The notes beneath the pieces are model-generated. The model had not been told where the DNA came from, searched no databases, and saw nothing but the letters and a program-made list of their open reading frames with translations. A program made the position numbers and the translations under genes. Of a DNA stretch of 45,083 nucleotides, positions 32,229-41,502 are shown piece by piece (position 1 is the first letter of the stretch; every line of letters begins with the position of its first letter). Source of the DNA: Anaerolineae bacterium (GTDB lineage Bacteria; Chloroflexota; Anaerolineae; Anaerolineales; Anaerolineaceae); the NCBI GenBank assembly GCA_013178185.1, contig JABLXC010000030.1, positions 1-45,083 of the forward strand, written 5' to 3'.

Positions 32229-32609
32229 ATGAACGCAGGAAAGCAACCAATCCTGGTAGTAAATCAGGCGTGTGGCTGTACCGTCACCCAGGTGTCTGAA
32301 TATGTCAAGTCGGCCGGATATGCGGTGGTCCAATCTTTCGATCTGCTTTCGGCGATGGACACCCGTGCTCGATGCATCTGTCAATTGGTCGTCCTATTAA
32401 TCTATGGAAAGGATGGACCGCCTGCAACCATCATCCTGGATGGAAATGATATGTCCACGTCTATTTTTCTGGAGAACGAACCTGAATGCAGCTTTCGGGC
32501 AAAATTTATCACCCTGTTGTCCCCAATTGCAGTGACGGCTGATGCAAACGCTGAAAGCAGCAACGATGGATCGAATGACGTCGAAACCCAACATGACATT
32601 AGACTATAA
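32229..32609 (+). CDS. conserved-looking protein of unknown function
   Basis: 126 residues without signal peptide. N-terminal NQACGCTVTQVSEYVKSAGY and a central DTRARCICQLVVLLIYG carry clustered Cys (CGC and CIC), followed by ATIILDGND and a polar tail. Paired cysteines suggest metal or thiol chemistry. I recognise no family. It has its own TAGGCA promoter and precedes the multicopper oxidase. Confidence 0.65.
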   Translation: MNAGKQPILVVNQACGCTVTQVSEYVKSAGYAVVQSFDLLSAMDTRARCICQLVVLLIYGKDGPPATIILDGNDMSTSIFLENEPECSFRAKFITLLSPIAVTADANAESSNDGSNDVETQHDIRL

Positions 32610-32729
32610 ATCAGATGACATTAGGCATAATTGCCCACTCGCCGCAGGCCATTCGGCGCTTCATTTCTTATGCCATTTCGTTTACCCTTGGGAAACAACC
32701 TAAAAAATTCGATCCCAAGGAGGAACCAT

Positions 32730-33791
32730 TTGAAAAGACCACTCAGGTTTTTGCCAATTGCCATCGTAGGAATTTTCCTGATAGCCGCTTGCGCCCCCAG
32801 TTCAAGGTCCGCAATGGGAACGGGGAACATGATGAATGCTACCGCAACCCCAGGCGCGATGATGGCGTCGCCAGGAAGTTCTCATATGATGCAACCTATC
32901 AGCGGTGAGAATGTCCAAGCAGCGACTGAAACGACTGGTGGACAACCGCTGACTTATCGCATGGACGGCGACGTCAAGGTTTTCGATTTGACTGCCAAAC
33001 CGGTGATCTGGCCGATCACCAAAGATGTTTCAGTCACCGCCTGGACTTACAACGGGACCGTGCCCGGGCCAATGATTCGGGTAACCGAAGGTGAGAAAGT
33101 TCGCATCATCGTGAAAAACGAACTCCCTGAGCCAACCACGATTCACTGGCATGGCATTGCGGTGCCAAACGCCATGGATGGGATCCCGGACGTAACTCAA
33201 AAGCCGATCCAACCGGGAGAATCCTTTACTTATGAGTTTACCGCTCAACCTGCTGGCACCTACATGTACCACTCGCATTACGAGGGTGACGTTCAAGTTT
33301 CGGTTGGGTTGTATGCCCCGTTCATCATTGACCCCAAAGAGCCAGAGGTAAACAAACCGGATGTGGATGTCGACCTGATGATTTCAGAGTGGCTGGTGAA
33401 GAATGGCAATACCTTTGCCGCCATGCCCATGGCAGGCATGGAACCGAATTATTTCACCATCAACGGGAAGTCTTTCCCGGAAACAGAAACGATCAATGTC
33501 AAAAAGGGACAGCTCGTTCGTTTGCGTCTGACAGGGATTGGGCAGTTCGTTCACCCCATTCATTTGCATGGCGTGCCATTCAAAATTGTGGCAACAGATG
33601 GCCATCCGGTTCCTGAAGCCGCCCAATTGACCAAAGACACTGTGCTGGTGTCGCCAGGCGAACGGTACGATATCGAGTTTGTCGCTACTGAAACCGGCCA
33701 ATGGATGCTGCATTGTCACATTTTGCACCATACCACGAACGACAACGTCGAGCCAGGTGGTTTGATGCTGATGATTAACGTTACCGATTAA
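32730..33791 (+). CDS. multicopper oxidase lipoprotein
   Basis: 353 residues with all four copper-binding motifs: HWHG, HSH (YMYHSHYEGD), HPIHLHG and HCHILHH, giving type 1 and trinuclear sites. Such enzymes oxidise Cu(I), metals or phenols with oxygen. A lipobox (IAACAPSS) anchors it outside, and a Met-rich linker (NMMNATATPGAMMASPGS) may bind Cu(I). I take TTG 32730, six bases after AGGAGG, rather than an upstream start at 32631, because only this gives a signal peptide. The next gene follows after 13 bp. Confidence 0.9.
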   Translation: MKRPLRFLPIAIVGIFLIAACAPSSRSAMGTGNMMNATATPGAMMASPGSSHMMQPISGENVQAATETTGGQPLTYRMDGDVKVFDLTAKPVIWPITKDVSVTAWTYNGTVPGPMIRVTEGEKVRIIVKNELPEPTTIHWHGIAVPNAMDGIPDVTQKPIQPGESFTYEFTAQPAGTYMYHSHYEGDVQVSVGLYAPFIIDPKEPEVNKPDVDVDLMISEWLVKNGNTFAAMPMAGMEPNYFTINGKSFPETETINVKKGQLVRLRLTGIGQFVHPIHLHGVPFKIVATDGHPVPEAAQLTKDTVLVSPGERYDIEFVATETGQWMLHCHILHHTTNDNVEPGGLMLMINVTD

Positions 33792-33804
33792 GTGGAGAAT
33801 AAAT

Positions 33805-34197
33805 ATGAAACCGCGCTATATTTGGATTGGAATACTCATCATTGTGGCAGCCCTACTGGCAGGATGTTCGAGTGCTGCCCAAACGCAAGAAAAATCAACC
33901 GAACCGGTGAAATTTACCCTGGAAACTACTCCAGCCCCGCCGGTCGCCGGAAAAAACGAAATCATCTTGAAGCTGGAAGACCAGGATGGACAGCCTCTGA
34001 CCGGGGCGACCGTGGACGTTAGTGCCGATCACACCGATATGACTGGCATGACGATGAGCGGCCCAGCGACAGAACAAGAAGGTGGCAAGTATGCCATTAC
34101 CGCAGATTTCAGCATGTCGGGAACATGGAAAATTACTGTGTACGTACGAAAAGAAGGACTGGATGTGAAAAAGGATTTTGATTTGAAGATCCCATGA
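33805..34197 (+). CDS. YtkA-like lipoprotein
   Basis: 130 residues: lipoprotein signal (LLAGCSS), then a beta-sandwich of the YtkA/FixH-like kind (ITVYVRKEGLDVKKDFDL at the end). DHTDMTGMTMSGP in the middle is rich in Met and could bind Cu(I). Tightly linked to the multicopper oxidase. Confidence 0.8.
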   Translation: MKPRYIWIGILIIVAALLAGCSSAAQTQEKSTEPVKFTLETTPAPPVAGKNEIILKLEDQDGQPLTGATVDVSADHTDMTGMTMSGPATEQEGGKYAITADFSMSGTWKITVYVRKEGLDVKKDFDLKIP

Positions 34198-34214
34198 TCC
34201 GGATGCTGTTTTAG

Positions 34215-34253
34215 ATTCTCTGGCGTGTCGGTATACCGAACGCGCCAGAGAAT
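34215..34253 (+). terminator. long near-perfect inverted repeat
   Basis: Outer arms ATTCTCTGGCG (34215-34225) and CGCCAGAGAAT (34243-34253), inner palindrome TCGGTATACCGA (34228-34239). No T-run follows, so it may act as an mRNA-stabilising or operator structure instead of a terminator. Confidence 0.5.
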
Positions 34254-34266
34254 GGAGAATTTCCCG

Positions 34267-35124
34267 ATGAACCCCTCGATCCAATTATTAACTCACCCTC
34301 TTAATAAATCCGACCAACTCATTCTCTGGTCTAGTCGGCATTGGGTTCTGCTTGTCAGCATATTGATCGGCATTTACGTTATAAGCCCCTTTCTTGCGCC
34401 GGCTCTGATGCAGGCCGGTTTGACTGCTCCGGGAAAGGTAATTTATTGGATCTATTCTTACCTCTGTCACCAACTGCCGGAACGCTCGTATTTCTTATTC
34501 GGCCCAAAGATCTCCTATTCCATCGGAGAAATCCAATCGACCTGGAAAAACACCAACGACATCGCCGTGCTCCGGCAGTTCGTAGGAAATCCGCAGATGG
34601 GCTGGAAGGTGGCCTGGTCCGACCGGATGGTGTCGATGTTTACCAGTCTTTGGATTTTCGGCATGTTGTGGGGGTTGTTCCGGGAGAAGATCCGACGGCT
34701 GCCCTGGTGGGGATTGATCCTTTTTCTTTTGCCCATGGCGATCGATGGCACGACGCATTTCCTGAGTGACCTGGCCGGATTAGGGCAAGGGTTTCGGGAT
34801 AGCAATGCCTGGTTGGCAGCATTGACCAATCATTCCTTTGAGCCTTCGTTCTACGCGGGAGATGCCTGGGGATCCTTCAATGCCTGGGCGCGTCTGATCA
34901 CAGGCATATTCTTTGGATTGGGCATCGTCTGGTTCGGTTTCCCTTATATCCATGCTACCGTAATGGATGCGGCTGAGGTTGTAAAACATAAAAACAAACG
35001 ACAAAAGTTGCTGCAAGAAGAAAGAGAACATCTTGCGAGAGTTTTCGCATCGCAATTTAATTTGCCAGGAAATCCGAATGGGATGGATGACCGGGAAATG
35101 AAGGTGAATGACCATGAAGGATGA
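34267..35124 (+). CDS. DUF2085 membrane protein
   Basis: 285 residues, several membrane helices, with the family motif YSYLCHQLPERSYFLFG and a C-terminal basic/coiled segment (KHKNKRQKLLQEEREHL). DUF2085 proteins are common in Chloroflexota and have no established role; the CHQ motif could bind a metal. ATG 34267 follows GGAGA; the frame extends upstream to 34225. Its 3' end overlaps the next regulator gene by 17 bp. Confidence 0.82.
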   Translation: MNPSIQLLTHPLNKSDQLILWSSRHWVLLVSILIGIYVISPFLAPALMQAGLTAPGKVIYWIYSYLCHQLPERSYFLFGPKISYSIGEIQSTWKNTNDIAVLRQFVGNPQMGWKVAWSDRMVSMFTSLWIFGMLWGLFREKIRRLPWWGLILFLLPMAIDGTTHFLSDLAGLGQGFRDSNAWLAALTNHSFEPSFYAGDAWGSFNAWARLITGIFFGLGIVWFGFPYIHATVMDAAEVVKHKNKRQKLLQEEREHLARVFASQFNLPGNPNGMDDREMKVNDHEG

Positions 35125-35815
35125 TGAAGAAAAGAAATCGACGATTCGAGTATTGCTCGCAGATGACCATGCCATTGTGCGTGCTGGCATTCGTCAGTTT
35201 TTAGAGCAAGCCGGCGACATTCAGGTGATTGGCGAAGCTTCCGATGGCGAGATGGCTGTAGAAATGATCGAAAGGATGGCGCCAGACATAGCCGTCCTCG
35301 ATATCCAGATGCCGAAAGCAACGGGAATTGAAGTTTCTCGCCGGATTCGCGCTAATCGTTGGCCAATTGGGGTTCTTATCCTTACGTCTTATGATGATGC
35401 CCCGTATATTTCTGCCGTTTTAAAGACCGGCGCGAATGGTTATGTCTTGAAAACCGCTTCACCGGATGAAATTATTCATGCGGTCAGGGATGTTTATCGA
35501 GGCAAATCCGTTCTAGACACGGAGATATTACCCAAAGTTATGGCGCAGATCGCTAACCCGAATCCAGCACCGTTTTACGAGCCATTGACGGACCGCGAAA
35601 TCGAAATCCTTTCCCTGGTTGCCCGGGGATTAACCAACAAGGTTGTCGGCATCAAACTCAAAATCAGCGACCGGACGGTGCAAGGACATATCGCGCGGAT
35701 CTTTGAAAAACTTCAGGCCGCCAGCCGCACGGAAGCCGTAATGCGTGGAGTCTCCCTGGGATTAATTCAACTTCCGGAAGAGACACTTGACCACGCTATT
35801 ACCTTTGAGATTTGA
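35108..35815 (+). CDS. NarL/LuxR-family response regulator (copy 2), orphan
   Basis: 235 residues: receiver domain with DDHAIVRAGIRQFLEQAGD, phosphoacceptor Asp in IAVLDIQMPK, VLKTASP, then LuxR helix-turn-helix (LTDREIEILSLVARGLTN, ISDRTVQGHIARIFEKL). It is well over half identical to the regulator at 25033-25713 along its length. No kinase gene adjoins it, so it may be served by the kinase at 25745. ATG 35108 or 35114. Confidence 0.9.
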   Translation: MTMKDDEEKKSTIRVLLADDHAIVRAGIRQFLEQAGDIQVIGEASDGEMAVEMIERMAPDIAVLDIQMPKATGIEVSRRIRANRWPIGVLILTSYDDAPYISAVLKTGANGYVLKTASPDEIIHAVRDVYRGKSVLDTEILPKVMAQIANPNPAPFYEPLTDREIEILSLVARGLTNKVVGIKLKISDRTVQGHIARIFEKLQAASRTEAVMRGVSLGLIQLPEETLDHAITFEI

Positions 35816-35864
35816 TCGATAGCCTGCCACTTGTGATAGCGAATAATTTCAACAGCCTGCGGAA

Positions 35865-35882
35865 TAGGCATAATGGCCTATT
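35865..35882 (+). promoter_or_regulatory. palindromic TAGGCA operator before copA
   Basis: TAGGCATAATGGCCTATT, the most symmetrical example of the motif (AATAGGC..GGCCTATT). It lies 118 bp before the CopA start. A TATGAT occurs at 35951-35956, so its spacing to the -10 is longer than in the 68-bp class. Confidence 0.55.
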
Positions 35883-35888
35883 TTCTTA

Positions 35889-35916
35889 CGAGGGTATCAG
35901 CCTAGCGATACCCTCG
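35889..35916 (+). terminator. hairpin between regulator copy 2 and copA
   Basis: Perfect 10-bp arms CGAGGGTATC (35889-35898) and GATACCCTCG (35907-35916), 8-base loop, followed by CTGTTT. Confidence 0.65.
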
Positions 35917-35999
35917 CTGTTTAACCCTGCAAGCCAATCGAGTGGCATGATATGATGATGAGGTAGACATCAATAATGATTTTTGGAAAGAGGCGATTT

Positions 36000-38657
36000 A
36001 TGGTAAAAGATCCAGTTTGCGGTATGGAAATAGAGCCGGGCACGGCTTTTGCCACGCGTGAACACATGGGGCAGTCGTATTATTTCTGCTCAGAAAATTG
36101 CGTCAAACAATTCGATGCCAATCCCCACCAGTATGCCCATCATTCCAGCCAACCCGCTGCTTCTGCAACGACTGGCTTCAATCCGGATTCCTCCTTGCTG
36201 CAGGTCGAGCTTCCCATACTCGGTCTCGCTAAGGAAGGGCAGCCCGGTGGAGTATTGATCCGTTCGGTGCTCGAGAAGCTGCACGGAGTAGAGCGGGTTG
36301 TCATGAACGCGAAGGCGGGAATCGCTGTGGTAGATTATGACCCTGAAACAATAAAAATCTTAGGCATCGTGACAGCGATTAAAAAAACCGGTTACCAGGT
36401 GGGCGGTGCGCAAAAACGGATCGGGATTGAAAATATCCGCTGCGCTTCCTGCGTAGGATTCATCGAAGACGAGTTAAAAGCCACCCCTGGTGTCTTGAAT
36501 GCATTGGTCAGCCTGGGCACGCAGGAAGCGACAGTCGACTATCTGCCCGAGCAAACAACACTCAAGGAGTTGAATACCGCAATTGAGGGTTGGGGATATA
36601 AGACCCGGCCGGCAGCCAGCGAAGAACCAGTCGACCAACAGCAAGCAGCCCACGAGAAGGAATACCAACGCTTGATGCGCAGGTTCTGGTTTGCAGCGCT
36701 TGTTTCAATCCCGGTATTAATCACCGCCTACCCTAAATTTATCCCCATCGTAAAAGATTGGTCGATGGAAACATTACGGCTCACCTGGTTTGGAGCCGCT
36801 CTGCTGACCTTACCGGTCCTTTTCTGGTCCGGTAGCGATTTTTTCACCGGGGCATGGGCTGCGCTCAAACATCGCGCTGCCAATATGAATACGCTGATTG
36901 CGCTGGGCACAGGGGCTGCCTGGCTGTATTCCGCCGTAGCGATCCTTTTCCCGGGAATATTCCCAGAAGGGACATCTGAGCCTTTCTTTGACGTGGTTGC
37001 GGTGGTGATCGCGTTGGTGGTGTTAGGCCAGGCTCTGGAAATCCGAGCCAAAGGCCGAACGAGTGAAGCCATCAAAAAGCTGATGGGATTGCAGGCAAAA
37101 ACTGCGCGCGTAATCCGCAATGACGTGGAAATGGACATCCCTGTAGAGGAAGTTTTGGTTGGGGATACGATCCAGGTCCGGCCCGGCGAAAAAGTCCCGG
37201 TCGACGGTATGATCATGGAAGGCAGCTCTGCGGTAGATGAATCGATGCTGACCGGTGAAAGCCTGCCTGTCTCCAAGAAATCCGGGGACGAAGTGATTGG
37301 CGCAACCTTGAATAAGACCGGGGCTTTTAAGTTCCGGGCAACAAAAGTTGGCAAAGACACCGCCCTGGCGCAAATCGTCAAGATGGTGCAGGATGCGCAA
37401 AACAGCAAGGCTCCTATTGCTCGCCTGGCCGATACGATTTCTGGGTTCTTTGTACCCATCGTGATGATCCTGGCTGTTCTGACCTTTGTAGTCTGGTTCG
37501 ACTTCGGTCCCCAACCGCAGCTTGTTTACGGCCTGGTCACTGCCGTATCGGTACTGATCATCGCCTGCCCGTGCGCCTTAGGCCTGGCTACCCCGATGAG
37601 CCTGATGGTTGGCATCGGCAAAGGCGCTGAAAACGGCATTCTGATCCGCTCTGGCGAAGCGCTGCAGACCGCGCAGGCGATCAAGACTGTCGTCTTGGAT
37701 AAAACAGGCACGATCACAAAGGGCAAGCCTGAACTAACCGATGTTATCGTTGCATCTCAACAATCCGTCCTGAGCGATGAACTCCTGAGATTGGCCGCTT
37801 CAGTGGAAACAGTCAGCGAACATCCTCTGGCGGAAGCCATTGTGGAAGGAGCGAAGGCTAAAGGATTGGCCTTGGGTAAGCCGGAAGCCTTTGAAGCGAT
37901 TCCGGGGCATGGTGTCATTGCAACAGTGGATGGACGTACGGTAGCACTCGGTAATCTAAAGATGTTGAAGCGCTTAAACGTTGGCCTCGGCGACCTGGAA
38001 GCCAAATCTGATACTCTGGCGAATGATGGAAAAACACCCATGTTTGCCGCAGTGGATGGCAAGGCAGCCGGCATCATCGCCGTTGCCGATACCGTCAAAG
38101 AAGACTCCAAAGAAGCTATCGCTGCATTGCACCAGATGGGTATTGAAGTGGTCATGATCACCGGTGACAACCAGCGCACAGCCGAAGCCATTGCGCGACA
38201 GGTGGGTTTGGATCGCGTGCTGGCTGAAGTGCTGCCAGAAGATAAAGCCCACAACGTTCACCTGTTGCAAGCCGAAGGCAAAAAGGTTGCAATGGTTGGG
38301 GATGGGATCAACGACGCCCCGGCGCTGGCGCAGGCCGATGTTGGACTGGCGATCGGCACCGGTACCGATGTGGCCATCGAAGCCTCGGACATTACCCTGA
38401 TCAAGGGCAGCTTGAAGGGCGTCGTCACAGCCATAGAGGTTAGCCGGGCTACCATGCGCAATATCAAGCAGAACCTGGTTGGCGCATTCATCTACAATGT
38501 TTTAGGGGTCCCCATTGCCATGGGTGTTTTGTTCCCCTTCTTTGGGGTGCTACTCAGCCCCCTGCTGGCAGGTGCTGCCATGGCTTTCTCGTCCGTGACG
38601 GTGGTAAGCAACGCCAATCGCTTACGAGGTTTTCGCCCAAAATTCAGCGCCAAATGA
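36000..38657 (+). CDS. copA: YHS-HMA copper-exporting P1B-type ATPase
   Basis: 885 residues. N-terminal YHS domain ([23 protein letters not shown]), a first HMA-like domain lacking CxxC (about 62-135), a second HMA domain with IRCASCVG, then an eight-helix P1B ATPase core with CPCALG (Cys523, Cys525), phosphorylated Asp567 in DKTGT, the HP nucleotide-binding motif (SEHPLAEAI) and GDGINDAP. It exports Cu(I) or Ag(I). The start is ATG 36000 with AAAGAGG upstream; the frame reaches back to 35976. The next two genes follow at 7 bp and by overlap. Likely fed by the HMA chaperone at 10166. Confidence 0.93.
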   Translation: MVKDPVCGMEIEPGTAFATREHMGQSYYFCSENCVKQFDANPHQYAHHSSQPAASATTGFNPDSSLLQVELPILGLAKEGQPGGVLIRSVLEKLHGVERVVMNAKAGIAVVDYDPETIKILGIVTAIKKTGYQVGGAQKRIGIENIRCASCVGFIEDELKATPGVLNALVSLGTQEATVDYLPEQTTLKELNTAIEGWGYKTRPAASEEPVDQQQAAHEKEYQRLMRRFWFAALVSIPVLITAYPKFIPIVKDWSMETLRLTWFGAALLTLPVLFWSGSDFFTGAWAALKHRAANMNTLIALGTGAAWLYSAVAILFPGIFPEGTSEPFFDVVAVVIALVVLGQALEIRAKGRTSEAIKKLMGLQAKTARVIRNDVEMDIPVEEVLVGDTIQVRPGEKVPVDGMIMEGSSAVDESMLTGESLPVSKKSGDEVIGATLNKTGAFKFRATKVGKDTALAQIVKMVQDAQNSKAPIARLADTISGFFVPIVMILAVLTFVVWFDFGPQPQLVYGLVTAVSVLIIACPCALGLATPMSLMVGIGKGAENGILIRSGEALQTAQAIKTVVLDKTGTITKGKPELTDVIVASQQSVLSDELLRLAASVETVSEHPLAEAIVEGAKAKGLALGKPEAFEAIPGHGVIATVDGRTVALGNLKMLKRLNVGLGDLEAKSDTLANDGKTPMFAAVDGKAAGIIAVADTVKEDSKEAIAALHQMGIEVVMITGDNQRTAEAIARQVGLDRVLAEVLPEDKAHNVHLLQAEGKKVAMVGDGINDAPALAQADVGLAIGTGTDVAIEASDITLIKGSLKGVVTAIEVSRATMRNIKQNLVGAFIYNVLGVPIAMGVLFPFFGVLLSPLLAGAAMAFSSVTVVSNANRLRGFRPKFSAK

Positions 38658-38664
38658 GACAAGC

Positions 38665-38991
38665 ATGACGATCAATCTGTTGTATTTTGATGGCTGTCCG
38701 TCGTGGAATACAGCCCTGACCAATCTTCAAGCTGCATTGAAGGAAGAGCAACTGGATTATTCAATCAACCCGATTAAGGTTGAAACTGACCAGGAAGCGG
38801 CTACCACAAAATTTCTTGGATCGCCTTCCTTCCAGATTGATGGAAAGGATTTCTGGCCAGAAAACCGATCTGCCTATTCAATGAACTGCCGGGTGTATAA
38901 AACGCCCAATGGTTTACAGGGTTGGCCGACCGTCGAGATGCTTCGCCAAAAGCTAATTAACATCAGAAAGGATAAGGTAACAGCGAAATGA
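38665..38991 (+). CDS. thioredoxin-fold small protein (alkylmercury-lyase-associated type)
   Basis: 108 residues: NLLYFDGCPSWNTAL at the N-terminus and GLQGWPTVEMLRQKL at the C-terminus, the pattern of small thioredoxin-like proteins often found beside mercury and arsenic genes. Only one Cys remains at the usual CxxC position (GCPSW), with another at MNCRVY. It may bind or relay a soft metal. Overlaps the next gene by 4 bp in an operon with CopA. Confidence 0.75.
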   Translation: MTINLLYFDGCPSWNTALTNLQAALKEEQLDYSINPIKVETDQEAATTKFLGSPSFQIDGKDFWPENRSAYSMNCRVYKTPNGLQGWPTVEMLRQKLINIRKDKVTAK

Positions 38992-39365
38992 CACCTGTTC
39001 AGATTTTCATAACCCTTGGGGGAATCGCTCTCAGTTTATTTATTGCCTGGTTTTTCTGGCTGGCGCCCAAAGGTCAGACAAGAGTTAAAGCCGGCGCAGG
39101 TGGTGTCCAGGAAGTGGCCATCACCGTAAAAGGTGGTTATACCCCGGATATTATCGTGGTCAAAGCCGGGCAACCGTTGCGCATGAGGTTTACGCGTCAG
39201 GAAAGTTCGACCTGTTCAGAAATGGTGCTGTTTCCTGATTTCAGCCAGAGCGCAAAATTGCCTGAAGGTCAGGAAGTGACAGTTGAATTTACTCCCGACA
39301 AACCTGGTGAGTATGGCTTCCAATGCCAAATGGGGATGCTGCGGGGAAAACTGATTGTAGAATAG
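38988..39365 (+). CDS. membrane-anchored cupredoxin
   Basis: 125 residues: anchor helix (about 8-25), then a cupredoxin domain with STCSEMVLFPDF and FQCQMGMLRGKLIV. Cys and Met residues in those loops probably bind copper. This small cupredoxin is often fused to, or next to, CopA-type ATPases, where it may accept the exported copper. It ends the copA operon. Confidence 0.82.
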   Translation: MTPVQIFITLGGIALSLFIAWFFWLAPKGQTRVKAGAGGVQEVAITVKGGYTPDIIVVKAGQPLRMRFTRQESSTCSEMVLFPDFSQSAKLPEGQEVTVEFTPDKPGEYGFQCQMGMLRGKLIVE

Positions 39366-39463
39366 ACCATCATCAACACAAGAAAGGTTGGCCACTCAAG
39401 TAGAGTTAATCGATTAATTGGAATAACCGATAATATCGCTATTATTACAGGGATTAATTTTTG

Positions 39464-41502
39464 ATGCAAATTATTCGGTATTGGAAAGAAAAGGAAAGTC
39501 ACCCCATCGAAAAGGCCATTTTTATTGGGATTGGTTTTTTTATACTGTTTTTCATAGCTTTGATGATATTCATGGAGAATGGGAAAAGCCATGTTTTTGA
39601 TCTGTCATTTGTTGGAATATTAACCCTCTTGCTAATTGTTCTCGCGAAAACTCTTAACAATAATAAACTCCAAGGCTATCTTATAGCTATAACAGCCGTC
39701 ATAGTCGCAATCATCGGTTTCTTTCGATTGAATTCATTTTTCACTCACACGGAAATTGTCTTCACATTAGTTGTTATCGGGATTACTGCAAGGTGGGGTA
39801 CAAGCGAAGGTATTTTTACAGCTTTTCTGGCAACAACCAGCTACGCTATCTTGATTTTGTTTACTGAAAACAAGAATATAACGTTTGAGATATTTACTAT
39901 TGGAGGTTTCTTGCTCGCTTCTGCATATATTATAGGAACCCTATCGCTCCAAAGGGAGGCAGCGCTTAAATCTCAAAATAAAATGCATGAGGAGTTAAAT
40001 ATTACATACAACGAAACCTTACATACCTTGGTTTCTGCTTTGGATACTCGCGATAGCGAGACGGGAGGGCATTCCGAAAGAGTGACCCAAATTGCTCTAT
40101 TAATCGCTAGGCACCTTAGATTGCATGAAAGAGAAATTCGAGAAATTCAATGGGGCGCTCTGCTTCATGATGTTGGAAAAATCGGAATCCCAGATTACAT
40201 TTTGCGAAAACCAGGTAAATTATCTGCAGATGAATGGAATGTGATGAGAACTCATCCGCAAGTTGGTTTTGAGATGTTGAAGAAAATTCCTTTCCTGGCT
40301 CCTTCACTGGATATTGTATTACATCATCACGAAAAATTTGATGGCACCGGGTACCCTTCGGGATTATCTGGTAAGAATATCCCGCTAGCTGCAAGGATTT
40401 TTGCAATTGCAGATACTTTTGATGCAATGACCAATGATCGACCCTATCGAAAAGCCTTTACTCCTGAAAAAGCATTGGAAGAAATCAAACAATGCGCGGA
40501 TAAGCAATTTGACCCAGAAATTGTAAATGCGTTTCTAAAAGTTTATAAACAACGAATTGATCATACTCCGGATGATTCTTCAAAAAAAACCCTATATGAT
40601 TTGGAATCTATGAAACAAATTTTTCTGCAAAAACCCAAGTCAGGGTACACAAGTATTCAATCAATCATCAATGAAATCCTCATCGCGTTGGAATGGTCAT
40701 TATTGGTTGAGATTCCACTTTTCTTTATACATATGGTGCTTTTCGATTTTGAACACAGACAACATATTGCCGAATCATACTCTTTCATCCAATCTTTAAT
40801 GACGTCTGTACCTCTCCATCCAATTAGTCTTGGTTTATGGCTACCAGCGATCTTCATAGCGACTTACGCAACCCGGCGATCTATTCAACAAAAAATATTA
40901 TTGGTGCAAGTTCAAACAAAATTAACGGTATCCCAATCCCAAGCACTTACAAATAGCTTGACAGGAGTATGGAACTGAGCTGGATTTGATCAAGTATTTA
41001 CAATGAACATTAAGCGTGGGCTAGACCAACACCGTTTGTTATCAATTATTCTTGGTGATGTAGATGTTTTCAAAGAATATAACTATACATATGGTCATCC
41101 GGCTGCAGATAAAGCTTTAAAGCTAGTTATACAAATACTTACTGCATGTTGCCGAGCGAATGATGAGGTTGCTAGATACGGGGGGGGGATGAATTTGCCA
41201 TTTTTTGCATAGATATTGACCAAAGTGAGTCTGAGTTATTAATTGCTAGATTGTGTGAGGCACTTAAGGACGCTCCACTATCTATGAGTTTTGGGGCGGC
41301 CACATACCCAATTGATGGCAGCGACGAACATACATTACTTGAAAAAGCTGATGATCGACTATATCTTGCAAAATTAAATACCCCCTCACATAAAGAAGAT
41401 ATTGAGATTTGTGAATACGTTAGATGCCGTCCAAACCATGCTCATAAAATATATCAAATCAGCATGGTTGTAAAAATCACTTGGCTATTTCAATTCCCCT
41501 AA
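39464..41502 (+). pseudogene. HD-GYP phosphodiesterase with broken GGDEF domain
   Basis: The first frame (39464-40978) encodes membrane helices, a complete HD-GYP domain (HSERVTQIA, LLHDVGKIGIPD, HHEKFDGTGYP, ADTFDAMTNDRPYR) and more helices up to SLTGVWN. There the expected Arg codon of a GGDEF domain is TGA (40976-40978). The GGDEF reading continues (AGFDQVF, LGDVDVFKEYN) until a run of nine G (41180-41188), where the frame shifts within YGGDEF; the last part (SMSFGAATYPIDG, ADDRLYLAK) is in another frame to 41502. c-di-GMP hydrolysis by the HD-GYP part may survive; synthesis does not. The 3' end runs into the 600-bp repeat and overlaps cpaF convergently. Confidence 0.85.
41434..41469. repeat. 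9-bp inverted repeat straddling the right island boundary
   Basis: AACCATGCT (41434-41442) on the island side is the exact complement of AGCATGGTT (41461-41469), the first bases of the 600-bp repeat. The left boundary lies in a similar hairpin (6187-6234). Inverted microhomology at the junction may reflect how it formed, or provide a terminator for cpaF. Confidence 0.55.

Larger units (their letters stand above)
6820..41460. mobile_element. 34.6-kb repeat-flanked island inserted in the Tad locus
   Basis: The segment between the two identical cpaF 3' repeats separates cpaB-cpaE-cpaF from tadB-tadC, genes that normally sit side by side. Its contents are mainly copper and redox proteins with their own regulators and shared operator motifs. 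I found no integrase, transposase, relaxase or replication gene, so this is not a recognisable self-mobile element. The 600-bp repeat is much longer than a site-specific att core and the left edge truncates a gene. Homologous single-crossover integration of a circle carrying the cpaF 3' end, or a duplication accompanying break repair, would each explain the structure. Confidence 0.6.

Noticed and set aside
36728-37459. 243-codon minus-strand frame inside copA
   Set aside because: Antisense shadow of a highly conserved ATPase core; no ribosome binding site or recognisable domain.
40976-40978. In-frame TGA in the GGDEF gene as a second selenocysteine codon
   Set aside because: The expected residue is Arg, no SECIS-like hairpin follows and a frameshift lies downstream, so decay is more likely.
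6820-41460. Classical integrative and conjugative element or prophage
   Set aside because: No integrase, relaxase, type IV secretion, replication or phage structural gene is present between the repeats.
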